A stretch of 64,000 nt of DNA from the NCBI GenBank assembly GCA_030323885.1, contig CM059187.1, positions 88,641,726 to 88,705,725 of the forward strand, written 5' to 3'. Position 1 is the first letter of the stretch. Each line of letters begins with the position of its first letter. Positions 58,401-64,000 of this stretch are shown piece by piece. This DNA is from Branchipolynoe longqiensis. Taxonomy: Eukaryota; Annelida; Polychaeta; Phyllodocida; Polynoidae. The translations under genes were made by a program, and so were the position numbers. The notes beneath the pieces were generated by a model. That model ran no database searches, was not told where the DNA came from, and was given only the letters and a program-made list of their open reading frames with translations.

Positions 58401-61035
58401 AGAGATGGCAGTTTAATTGTCTTCGGGTTTTAATCTTGGTGAAGAAGTTTCCTATGCTATTTTTTGTTATAATTTCTGATATACATTAAAGCCATGGCCA
58501 TAGTAATCAATCACTATATGCACAGTGATGAAAGTCAGCGCTAATTGATATTATGTACATAAGGGTGACGCCCATAACAGGTCACGTGGGCGGATTACAA
58601 GTTGTGACGACACTGTCTGTACTGAATGCTCACCTTCTGCTGGCCCATCCCGAAGGACCTGAAGAATATCTTTGGCGCGTTGCTGGCCGACGATTCGACC
58701 CGCTCATTTTTCATTGTGTTCAATTTCCAGGGAGGCATATCCATCGTAGCCAGCACTGCAAGCAGCACACAACGAATAAAACACCACACCCATGTGTAAC
58801 TCATTAAGGGGATGTGCAACACTTTCATCATTTTCGCTGAGGTAGACAAAACAACTAGAAGAGAATGAGTCATTCTTCAATGTGAATAAATTGTTTTTTT
58901 TGGTGGGTGGAGGGTTATGTTTGTTGATTATGCAGGAGAAATTTTAATCGCGGACAATTGGGTTGGTTGGTTTTACGTCCTAACAAAATCTAAGGTCATA
59001 TCAGGATGGGTACCGACTTGTGACAGTGTGAGTTGAGTGGATGTAACCCGTTCGTGTAGGTCGTGGGATTCGAACCGGTCGGTTCGAACCCTGGCCGAAC
59101 CGAACCCAACGACTTAAAGTTGCATAGTCCGATGAAAACATCAAATTTTCAAATCCAAAGCAATTATCTAGATTTGATTCTACATATCTAACTTAGATAC
59201 TGATGCACTTATTAAACATTTACCGGCACATATAAGGGGATACTGAGTCAATTAATAGAATCTGTTACTGCAGAAGCCTGTGGTGTTAGAGTTTTGGCAA
59301 GCTTGCCAACATTAATTTAGCATGTTTCCATTTCAAATATCTCAAAAGTTTGTGATTTAAAATAAAAGTTACTTCAAACTAAAGCAAGGTAGACTATAAT
59401 GAACAACCTAATATGTTTATCTCAGAAAATGAGAGAAACTCAAATTCATCGGACTATGCAACTTTACTTGTTGCTATCTAGCCTGGCGCTCTGGATTACT
59501 AGGATATAGGGCAAGGAGTAGTGGCATGAGAAAGACAAAAAATTGGGCACGATGAAATCGAAATTTCCTCTATTTAATTAATTATTGTACCCCAACAAAT
59601 ATATAACATGGACATCGATGTCAGCGCTTTAATAATGATAGCATTACTAGAGTAGCATGTATAATTGTCCCAAAATTCATAGAAAATAAATTAATAGTGG
59701 CCTAATAAGGTAGGTGTGGATTCTTCTTAAGTGAAAATGATGAAAATCTTGTACGGCCTCTTAGAAAGGGTGCGTAAATAATTGTATGGTTTCATTTCAG
59801 ATAAATTGATCACATTGGTCTGAGGGATGGTTGCTGCGTGGGTGATGGGCTTAGTTCAATTACTTCCTTTTCATATAGTTCAAATTGGGCAATGTCAAGG
59901 CGGATTGATTTTAATCCGCAAAATTTCAGTCTCAAGGTCTACACAAACTGTATTGTCGCAGAAATTTACCCATAATATAAATAGGAATTTATACACTTTG
60001 TTTTTTAACTAGTAAATCTAGAAAACACAGAATCGGCATTTCCATTATCAGTCCGCAATATTTACACCCACTTTCAGAGGTGCCGGCTAATTCAAACTTA
60101 CAGTGAAAGATGGGATAATTAAGTTAAAATCGTGTAATGATCATTAAAAACATTTTTTAGTCTGAACTGCTTGGTAATTTAAATATTCAGAATGGGAAAA
60201 AGAAAAAATCGATACGGACAATTTTCTGAGCTGCTCGGTAATTTAAATATTCCGACTGAAGGAAAACAGGATCGATAAGGTCCAAATCTTTAAACAATCA
60301 TTTAAGAAAACCACCTTTTGAGTTGCTCAGTAATTTAAATATTTAGAGCAACATGAACTGTCAAAAGATACTCTCGTTACAGATTAAGTGGGGCATATAT
60401 ATATATATCTTATATATATATATCTCTTTTGAAAAAGAAGAACAAACAAAATTGTGAAAGAACATTCTAGAATCATGCAATACCATGTGATGCATATTCA
60501 CCAAATGCATAGTACTTTTATTGAACTGGAATTATATACAGTTACTATTACAACTAATAGTTCATTAATATTATGAATAATACTTTTATTATCGAACAGG
60601 ATTTGCATGTGGTTATTATATTGCAACTGATAATTTCATTTATATCCCAACAAATTTTACTAAACGGCCGGAAGACCAGTGCTCTGGTGCTGACAAAAGG
60701 CATTATTCACTGAATAAACTACATTTGGGGAGGGGGGGGGGGAGGAGACGAAAAAAGAAACATTTGCCCGCATTCCAATTATATTCTAAGCCCTGTGCTG
60801 CGTCTGCACACACCCACTGCTTCACCGCTCAACCAGGCCCTCAGACCACTGCCCCGCTGAGCTACTCACCGACGTGGTATTTAAGCAGCTGCTCCTTCCC
60901 CCTTTTCTCCATGCTGGTCGTGACGGTGGGGGGCAGGGCCTGCATGGCCGCGTCATTGGGGGCAAACAGCGTGAATTTGCTTGTCGTTATAGCGAGCGCT
61001 GAGAAGATATCCGTACTGCTCATGAAAGCTTTCAG
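44935..61035 (-). CDS. Gene B: four-FAS1-domain, probably GPI-anchored protein (12 visible exons)
   Basis: Coding exons in transcript order are 61035-60870, 58755-58634, 57597-57434, 55796-55622, 54721-54541, 53913-53676, 52366-52186, 50895-50775, 49383-49236, 47497-47296, 46207-46096 and 45143-44935. They total 2019 nt, open for 672 codons plus TGA. Intron phases are identical to gene A at all 11 positions. Ten junctions are GT-AG; the one after 53676 requires GC-AG. FAS1 domains lie at about residues 1-151, 152-349, 350-499 and 500-640, with H1 blocks FTLFAPNDAAM, VTIFVPSDKSL, LTIFAPINGAF, RTVFAPDTDAF and H2 blocks NGVVHIVDAVLF, NGVVHFVDGLLGY, NGIIHYIDDLLG, NGVMHVIDAVLF. Sequons are at about residues 403 (NAT) and 427 (NGT). 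The tail after NGAS is hydrophobic to the last residue, as in GPI signals. The visible model starts at a splice acceptor; the leader exon was not found and may lie past 64000. It is the tandem paralogue of gene A. Confidence 0.88.
45150..45735. other. Intron 11 of gene B, nothing recognised
   Basis: A short G run near 45562; no family identified. Confidence 0.5.
45738..46060. repeat. Repeat R, inverted arms
   Basis: TGGGAGAGAATGCAAAAAGA and TCTTTTTGCATTTTCTCCCA are inverse arms around a centre near 45870. Single arms recur at 54290-54440 and 61370-61520. Confidence 0.8.
46096..46207 (-). CDS. Gene B exon 11: FAS1-4 middle
   Basis: Encodes residues 567-603 plus one base: LIMRHMSVGNFFIEDN to LSVFKENG. 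MRHM is the YH-type motif. Acceptor tcacttgcag, donor A|GTTAGT, phase 1. The donor is weaker than the others but is the only one giving the right phase. Confidence 0.8.
46215..46715. other. Intron 10 of gene B, nothing recognised
   Basis: A-rich sequence without identified elements. Confidence 0.5.
46718..47255. mobile_element. MITE-C, diverged, with a SINE-A tail inserted
   Basis: MITE-C words AGATACTGGTGCACTTAATA and GCCCTTCTATGTAGCAACAA; SINE-A tail at 47088-47146 (CCGTCCTGATATGACCTTAG). It ends 40 bp from the exon 10 donor of gene B. Confidence 0.75.
47296..47497 (-). CDS. Gene B exon 10: FAS1-4 N-terminal part
   Basis: Encodes residues 500-566: DLYEAILQTPQFVEGN, a Lys-rich segment, H1 RTVFAPDTDAFRKL, ending SQSELYY. 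Acceptor ttcaccacag, donor GTGAGC, phase 0. It is about 10 residues longer than gene A exon 10, by an insert before H1. Confidence 0.86.
47660..48250. repeat. Minisatellite of ACAGAGAA and CACAAAGA words
   Basis: About 590 bp in intron 9 of gene B. The long Cys/Leu/Phe/Ser frames on the minus strand arise from the repeat unit and are not genes. A (TA)n follows at 48257-48290. Confidence 0.94.
48298..48450 (+). mobile_element. SINE-A body and tail
   Basis: GTGGGATATCAGGTCATGGT to the ACAACAAACAAACAAAC tail; head missing. Confidence 0.85.
48462..48715 (+). repeat. Dispersed repeat L, copy 1
   Basis: TGATGCATATTCACCGAGTG, CCGGAAGACCAGTGCTCTGG and CTGAATAAACTACATTT. A second, same-orientation copy is at 60470-60728. 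Confidence 0.85.
48716..48895. repeat. Second minisatellite of CACAGAGAGAGC words
   Basis: Purine-rich on the plus strand; same word family as 47660-48250, separated from it by a SINE and repeat L. Confidence 0.9.
49236..49383 (-). CDS. Gene B exon 9: FAS1-3 C-terminal part
   Basis: Encodes residues 451-498 plus two bases: TYVEVDRVRARIVKADVCV and the H2 block NGIIHYIDDLLGMPY. Acceptor ctggtgcag, donor AG|GTCAGT, phase 2. Its length of 148 nt is identical to gene A exon 9. Confidence 0.91.
49425..49998. repeat. Palindromic element with inner direct duplication
   Basis: Ends: ACCGGTGTCGCAGTTTCAGC and its inverse GCTGAAACTGCGACACCGG. Outside these are GCGCACCGGCAT tandem units. Inside, a 155-bp segment starting AAACTCAAGGCATTGTCAAT occurs twice (49508-49668, 49728-49885). 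Confidence 0.88.
50193..50535. mobile_element. MITE-C, complete
   Basis: ATTAAAGTTGCATATTCTGA at left; CATCGGACTATGCAGCTTTA at right. Confidence 0.86.
50565..50660 (-). mobile_element. SINE-A-type head fragment
   Basis: On the minus strand: CGATTGAATTGAGCATCTGC (A-box side), then a B-box-like GGTTCAAACC. Confidence 0.6.
50775..50895 (-). CDS. Gene B exon 8: FAS1-3 middle
   Basis: Encodes residues 410-449 plus one base: MLNMHIVKEVLNLVDL, sequon NGT, SAQFYTDRL. Acceptor tgtcctag, donor GTATGC, phase 1. NMHIV equals NLHIV of gene A. Confidence 0.86.
50958..51018 (+). mobile_element. SINE-A tail fragment
   Basis: GTCCTGATCTGACCTTAGAT through CAACAACAAACAAACAAC. Confidence 0.82.
51276..51856. 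mobile_element. Cluster of three MITE-P copies
   Basis: Copies at 51276-51448, 51444-51645 and 51669-51852, each with CAGTAAAACCTCTCTAA-type ends, separated by only a few TA-rich bases. Confidence 0.86.
51882..52138. mobile_element. MITE-J, copy 2
   Basis: Opposite orientation to 34262-34522, about 96 percent identical by eye. It ends 48 bp from the exon 7 donor of gene B. Confidence 0.9.
52186..52366 (-). CDS. Gene B exon 7: FAS1-3 N-terminal part
   Basis: Encodes residues 350-409: KFKDYVRMTSSVVDQL, H1 KLTIFAPINGAFVNLERA, sequon NAT. Acceptor ttaatcag, donor GTGAGC, phase 0. Confidence 0.89.
52455..52492. repeat. TA microsatellite
   Basis: ATCTATATATATAT run of about 30 bp. Confidence 0.9.
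52493..52775. other. Intron 6 of gene B, nothing recognised
   Basis: No feature beyond ATACATATATA words. Confidence 0.5.
52776..52934. mobile_element. MITE-C fragment
   Basis: CACTTCAAATATCTC through CCATTGAGTTATGCAACTG. Confidence 0.65.
52962..53037 (-). mobile_element. tRNA-Gln-like sequence (SINE head or pseudo-tRNA)
   Basis: On the minus strand it starts GGAGCCTAGGTGATGTAATGG, continues TTAGCACACTGGACT and ends with a degraded GTCTCGAGTCTCGC arm. The first part resembles tRNA-Gln. The arms no longer pair well, so it is not a working tRNA. A related head lies at about 61875-61910. Confidence 0.5.
53128..53340 (+). mobile_element. SINE-A', diverged
   Basis: Head GATGGTCGAATGCGTTGAG, body GTATACTTGTTGCTGC, tail GTGGAATGAGGAAGACCAAT. 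Confidence 0.72.
53676..53913 (-). CDS. Gene B exon 6: FAS1-2 C-terminal part, GC donor
   Basis: Encodes residues 271-348 plus two bases: FVTNMCGMVKV, an insert rich in Met, Ser, Pro and Gly (about 13 residues longer than gene A), and the H2 block [19 protein letters not shown]. The acceptor is ccatgcag. The only donor that keeps the frame is AG|GCAAGT at 53675-53674. The nearby GT choice (CAA|GTAGCA) would join exon 7 out of phase and meet an immediate TAA. Confidence 0.87.
53933..54100. repeat. Direct 54-bp duplication and GGGGA microsatellite
   Basis: GTGGTGAGTGAATGATCGTT recurs 54 bp apart directly upstream of the exon 6 acceptor; followed by (GGGGA)n at 54045-54095. Confidence 0.88.
54180..54500. 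repeat. Repeat R single arm plus SINE head remnant
   Basis: TTGCATTCTCCCCCATTTCA and CTACTTCCTGTTCCATACTA match 45738-46060; 54465-54500 is a short SINE-A head remnant. Confidence 0.72.
54541..54721 (-). CDS. Gene B exon 5: FAS1-2 middle
   Basis: Encodes residues 210-269 plus one base: LLNRHVIVHDVSSGAS, HSSLLNRAIDM, EGAIKPVRIGNT. Acceptor tgatttcag, donor GTGAGT, phase 1. It matches gene A exon 5 block for block (RHVI/RHII, HSSLL, EGAIKP/EGSIKP). Confidence 0.88.
54725..55379. other. Intron 4 of gene B, mostly unique
   Basis: A MITE-C left end at 55146-55206 (AAAGTTGCATGGTCCGAC). The plus-strand hydrophobic frame at 54906 has no support. Confidence 0.5.
55380..55570. repeat. Dispersed repeat Q, copy 2
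   Basis: ATATGGAATTCAAGGCTTTT, TTTCATTTGGATTTC, GGGACAGTTTAATGG match 42330-42525. Confidence 0.75.
55622..55796 (-). CDS. Gene B exon 4: FAS1-2 N-terminal part
   Basis: Encodes residues 152-209: IFYDLLAKVTYESNSPY, H1 FVTIFVPSDKSLEKVL, ending LSAIVK. Acceptor ctgatttcag, donor GTGGGT, phase 0. The SPYTSLNSDS stretch corresponds to [10 protein letters not shown] in gene A. Confidence 0.88.
55873..56188 (-). mobile_element. SINE-V, full length but tail shortened
   Basis: Head at right: GGAGCGGGACGTAGCTCAGG on the minus strand. Body intact; the AAGCTTTACTTT tail is lost. Confidence 0.9.
56330..56640 (-). mobile_element. SINE-A, complete
   Basis: Head at right with a GATTCGAACTCC-type B-box in plus-strand view; tail at left. 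56641-56930 holds several decayed tail-like pieces (GATGTCGACAGGACGCACAA). Confidence 0.82.
57018..57337 (-). mobile_element. SINE-A, complete
   Basis: Tail GTTGGTTGTTGGAGTTTTAC at left, head with GGCCGAATTGGTAGAGCG at right. A second partial head follows at 57345-57410. Confidence 0.86.
57434..57597 (-). CDS. Gene B exon 3: FAS1-1 C-terminal part
   Basis: Encodes residues 97-150 plus two bases: MHYVNGARVVTGDIM and the H2 block NGVVHIVDAVLFPI. Acceptor tcccgacag, donor AA|GTGAGT, phase 2. The first Met is an internal residue following the acceptor. Confidence 0.88.
57645..58250. repeat. GACT tetranucleotide repeat with variants
   Basis: About 600 bp of GACTGACTGGCTGAGTGA-type sequence in intron 2 of gene B, 45 bp from exon 3. 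Ser/Gln-rich minus frames are artefacts. Confidence 0.95.
58255..58633. other. Intron 2 of gene B, nothing recognised
   Basis: No repeat or coding signal seen. Confidence 0.5.
58634..58755 (-). CDS. Gene B exon 2: FAS1-1 middle
   Basis: Encodes residues 57-96: LATMDMPPWKLNTMKNE to FRSFGMGQQK. Acceptor tgcttgcag, donor GTGAGC, phase 0. Taken alone the frame upstream looks like a signal peptide (a hydrophobic stretch after an ATG), but the acceptor, the split codon giving YHVV and the gene A parallel place it as an internal exon. Confidence 0.8.
58900..59108. mobile_element. SINE-A' tail, SINE-A tail and head fragments
   Basis: 58905-58960 A' tail; 58962-59032 SINE-A tail; 59033-59108 a head remnant with GGTTCGAACCC. 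Confidence 0.7.
59111..59468. mobile_element. MITE-C, complete
   Basis: CTTAAAGTTGCATAGTCCGA at left; CATCGGACTATGCAACTTTA at right. Highly conserved ends. Confidence 0.9.
59469..59600 (+). mobile_element. SINE-A' tail part
   Basis: CTTGTTGCTATCTAGCCTGG through AATTTCCTCTATTTAATTAA. Confidence 0.72.
59601..60469. other. Intron 1 of gene B, nothing recognised
   Basis: A short repeated word TGAGCTGCTCGGTAATTTAAA (three diverged copies 60165-60345) and TA runs at 60395-60425; otherwise unique. Confidence 0.5.
60470..60728 (+). repeat. Dispersed repeat L, copy 2
   Basis: Matches 48462-48715 over its length, same orientation, 12 kb apart. A shorter relative lies at 27345-27400. Confidence 0.85.
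60870..61035 (-). CDS. Gene B exon 1 (first visible): FAS1-1 N-terminal part
   Basis: Encodes residues 1-55 plus one base: LKAFMSSTDIFSALA, H1 KFTLFAPNDAAMQAL, ending LLKYHV. Acceptor ctccatag, donor GTGAGT, phase 1. As in gene A, the split codon falls right after the YH motif. Confidence 0.87.
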
Positions 61036-61039
61036 CTAT

Positions 61040-61560
61040 GGAGAGACAGAAAAGATGCGCCAACTGTCACATGACATAGCGAGCTCAGGGGCTGGTAAAT
61101 TAATTAATTAAACAGGGATGAAAGTGGCCTCGTACCCACACACATCAGGATTTTTTTTTTTTAAATGTAAAGCGGAAATCGACGACGAGGTAGGCGATAA
61201 TAGAGTAAGATCACTGGTCAGAGAATGTTCTCCTTGCAGAGTTTCTACTGGCTGCTCATGGGTTTAGCATTTCTGTACTGACTTCCGGGTAGTTTCCAAC
61301 ACTTCCACGTGAACCTCTACTTACTTCCACAGCCCTGTATCGCACACAGGGTAGACAACATGTGAATGACGACCATGTCTAAATCTGAGCAAAAACTGGT
61401 GTTGGTTTTTTATTATGAATCAATTATAAACAAGTTGTGGGGACATTGGTTCCAGCCTGCATTATTTATCTTTATTGGTATAGAGTTGATGAACTGGGGT
61501 AGAATGCAAGCCAAAAAAATCCCTAGGTGGCGGCGACTGAATTTTCTCGATTTAAGTCTA
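61040..61560. other. Upstream of gene B exon 1: repeat R arm and unique sequence
   Basis: 61366-61520 matches repeat R (TTGGTTCCAGCCTGC, GAGTTGATGAACTGGG). No exon of gene B was seen upstream of 61035. Confidence 0.5.
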
Positions 61561-61561
61561 A

Positions 61562-61796
61562 AGGCCCGGTCACATGCACGTTAGTGGACGTAGTTGAACG
61601 TGGTGGAGGCTAACGTAGTTGAACGTACTGACATCCATACTTCTCCGGGACATAGTTGAACATGGTGGAGGCTAACGTAGTTGAACGTACCAGCATCCAT
61701 ACTTCTCCGGTATGTTCAACTACATTCAACTATGTTAGCCTCCACTACGTTCAACTACGTCCACTAATGTGTATGTGACCAGACCTTTAATGTCTA
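61562..61796. mobile_element. Small palindromic MITE with CGTAGTTGAACGT units
   Basis: GGCCCGGTCACATGCACGTT at left pairs with AATGTGTATGTGACCAGACC at right. The inner GGAGGCTAACGTAGTTGAAC occurs twice and then inverted. Confidence 0.83.
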
Positions 61797-61904
61797 TTGT
61801 CGTAGTCTGCATTGACCTCTCAGGCGAGGATCCACATAGACCGGGAGGCGTGGGTAGGGTGATGCAACACGGAGTCTAGGTAGTGTAATGGTTAGTAGGC
61901 TTAC

Positions 61905-62775
61905 ACTAGGCCAAAGACCCTATAATACTAATGGCCCTGTCAGACTACGACGTAATGACGTCAATGTAGGGAGAACGTGAAGAACATTGAACTTCTCGGC
62001 GTAGTATGCAAATTTGGGCACAAATTGAACGTGGATGCAGCGTAGTGGACGAGAGCGTAATGTCGGTAAAGCGTAGTGATACCGTCATTCAACGAGAGAG
62101 AACAAGGTCACTATGCTCACGGAACATTATGAACATTATTCCATCGCCAGAAGAACGTTATGTGACGTTACCTACGTCATGAGACGTTGAATGTATGTTG
62201 AATGCACGTTCTCCTGACGTTCCCATTACACCACGTGGGCATTTGCACTCGGTTTAATGTGGGTCAACGTAGTGGAACGTAGTGGAACGTAGTGAGCAGC
62301 GTTGGAAAAACATCCGTTTAACGTCATTGACGTTCACTGAACGTGAACAGAACGTACGGCAAATGTAAACCCTTACGTTCGAGCTACGTCGACGTAACTC
62401 GACGTCAGTCTAACGTCATTATGACGTCATCATAACATAATCCAACGTACATCAACGTAATGACGAAAAATCGCCACGTTAGGCTCACGTTCGCTTGTTA
62501 CGTCATAGTGTGACAGGGGTATTAGACGGCTCACTCCCTATCTCTCCCATGGTAATGTAAATTTCGTAGTGCCACCTTGTGGTGGGTTTGATCAGCCCAG
62601 CTGCTGGTTGGTGCTTGACATGTAAACACATACAATTATATTATACATGAGATAGGTAAATATGAATACACATCAATATGAAATTGCTATGAACAAATAC
62701 ACATCATCAGCATCGCCATCATCACACATCTTTCACATTCATATATATATTTATACATATAATATAGCACCTGTT
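61905..62775. mobile_element. MITE-E copy split by MITE-M
   Basis: CAAAGACCCTATAATACTAA at the left and GGCTCACTCCCTATCTCTCC after the insert reproduce MITE-E of 15845-16245 in opposite orientation. The LINE begins where MITE-E ends. Confidence 0.78.
61932..62523. mobile_element. MITE-M copy inside MITE-E
   Basis: GGCCCTGTCAGACTACGACG at left, CGTCATAGTGTGACAGGGGT at right. Two TGACGTCA sites (61956-61963, 62422-62429). Closely similar to 7825-8367. Confidence 0.87.
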
Positions 62776-64000
62776 TAACCAAGAAAATTGGGAAAAATAC
62801 ACTATCGCTAGGAATGCCGCAAATGACATTGTCAGTGGACACAAAGAGACTTTTGAGGACAAAATTGTCCAAGACATTAAAATTAACCCGAAAAATTTCT
62901 GGAGTTATGCTTCACTTAAATCAAAAAATGGCAATGGCATACCAGCTCTAGCCAATAGTGATGACGAACTAATCGTAGACGATGAAGGCAAAGCTGAACT
63001 ACTCAATGAGTTCTTCGTCAGTGTGTTTACCAATGAAAATACGAATAATATCCCACCCTCTCCAGATTCAGGAGTCACAGAATTCATCAGTGACGTTGAC
63101 ATAACAGACGATAAAGTTGACAAATTAATTGAAAAACTAAATGTCTCCAAGGCACCTGGGCCAGATGGGATCCATGCAAAAATCATCAAAGAGTGTTCTG
63201 AGCAAATTGGACCTATTTTGACATCTCTATTCCGTAAAAGCCTATTTGAACGGAAAATACCCAAACAATGGAAAGATGCTGAGGTAAAACCCCTGCATAA
63301 AAAGGGACCAAAATGCCTGGCATCAAATTACAGACCTGTGAGTTTAACCTCCCTATGCTGTAAAATGCTAGAAAGAATAATCCGAGACTGTGTCGTAGAA
63401 CACTTGGAAAAACTAGGATTGATATCTCCAGACCAACACGGATTCACTGGAGGAAAATCTTGTCTGTCACAACTACTAGAAGTGATGGAAATTTGGACTG
63501 ACTGGCTGGATCATGGCCTGGCATGGGACACCGTCTATCTGGACTTCTCCAAAGCCTTTGATAGTGTGCCCCACAAAAGACTATTAAACAAAGTCAAAGC
63601 TCTGGGAATATCCGGATCAATTTCTGAATGGATACAGGACTTCCTGTCTGAGAGAAAGCAAAGGGTAGTTGTAGGTAATAAAAAATCTTCCTTTAAGAAT
63701 GTCACCTCAGGAATACCTCAGGGAAGTGTGCTGGGACCAATATTATTTATAATATTTATAAATGACCTGCCAGGCAGTGTCTCATCAAACCTAAAAATAT
63801 TTGCGGATGACACAAAGGTCTTTCGAGCAATAAAAGACGTAAGAGATAAAAATCTCTTGCAAGAGGATATTCTGAAACTCTCACAATGGTCTGAGAAATG
63901 GCAATTGCCCTTCAATGAAAAGAAGTGCAAAATTATTCATTACGGGAAAAATAATCCTCATTATGCCTATATTATGCAGAACACTGTCCTGCAACAAGAT
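62768..64000 (+). mobile_element. Non-LTR retrotransposon (LINE) with open reverse-transcriptase frame, 5'-truncated, runs off the window
   Basis: From about 62777 to the last base there is a stop-free frame of 408 codons. It shows the RT blocks in order: SKAPGPDG (63145-63168), an NYRPVSLTS block, HGFTGGKSC, YLDFSKAFDSV (about 63535-63567), SGIPQGSVLGP, and the catalytic FADD (63800-63811), then WSEKWQLPFN. The endonuclease domain and 5' end are absent, which suggests 5' truncation during insertion; the 3' end lies beyond the window. The blocks resemble CR1/jockey-type LINEs. It is opposite in orientation to gene B. It joins a MITE-E fragment at its left edge. Confidence 0.9.
62777..64000 (+). 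CDS. LINE ORF2 reverse transcriptase, partial at both ends
   Basis: The frame begins after an in-frame TAG at 62765-62767 and has no ATG at its boundary, so it is a fragment of a longer polyprotein. Fingers, palm and the metal-binding FADD box are intact through the last codon seen. The lack of stops over 1.2 kb indicates a fairly young copy, although the missing 5' part would prevent autonomous movement. Confidence 0.88.

Noticed and set aside
58595..58873. A signal peptide start for gene B (ATG followed by a hydrophobic stretch)
   Set aside because: The acceptor tgcttgcag at 58756, the split codon and the parallel with gene A show that only 58634-58755 is exonic and internal; the hydrophobic part is intron.
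60725..61111. 128-codon plus-strand frame
   Set aside because: It is the antisense of gene B exon 1; the minus strand carries the FAS1 motif and splice sites.

Overview
The window looks like intron-rich, repeat-dense nuclear DNA of a marine invertebrate, most probably a mollusc. The argument for a mollusc is the class of short interspersed elements present, especially a tRNA-headed SINE with a long conserved body and an AATAAAACAAGCTTTACTTT-like tail. That is inference from family resemblance, not a database match. There are no bacterial-style genes, rRNA genes or CRISPR arrays.

The coding content is two tandem genes on the minus strand. Both encode proteins built from four fasciclin (FAS1) domains and both end in a hydrophobic tail typical of a GPI anchor. 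Gene A runs from 29345 down to its stop at 5061: 12 visible coding exons, 671 codons plus stop. Gene B runs from 61035 down to its stop at 44935: 12 visible exons, 672 codons plus stop. All 22 introns inside these models were placed by eye from splice sites, and the reading frame stays open through each gene. Each FAS1 domain is encoded by three exons, and the two genes have the same intron phases at all 11 positions, so they are tandem paralogues. One intron of gene B needs a GC-AG splice pair. The leader exon carrying the signal peptide was not found for either gene. For gene A it should lie between 29.4 and 44.9 kb; for gene B it probably lies beyond the right edge.

The layout from left to right is as follows. 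Positions 1-5060 hold a 690-bp palindromic element, SINEs, a 74-bp satellite and a 33-bp satellite downstream of gene A. Positions 5061-29345 are gene A, whose introns are filled with minisatellites (GTAAGTGG arrays, a 1.1-kb polypurine tract, 66-bp and 58-bp satellites, G-rich tracts), SINEs and MITEs. Positions 29346-44934 are intergenic or 5' sequence with many MITEs and no recognised gene. Positions 44935-61035 are gene B, with the same kinds of repeats. Positions 61036-64000 hold MITEs and the open reverse-transcriptase frame of a LINE that runs off the right edge on the plus strand.

The FAS1 proteins are expected to be secreted, GPI-tethered adhesion or matrix proteins, comparable in domain count to insect fasciclin I and to vertebrate periostin and TGFBI. 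Their likely ligands cannot be read from the sequence. The repeats group into a few families, named here for cross-reference: SINE-A and SINE-A' (same head, different tails), SINE-B, SINE-V, MITE-C (ends AGTTGCATAGTCCGATG), MITE-D, MITE-E, MITE-H, MITE-J, MITE-M (ends CCCTGTCACACTACGACG) and MITE-P (pogo-like, CAGTAAAACCTCTCTAA).
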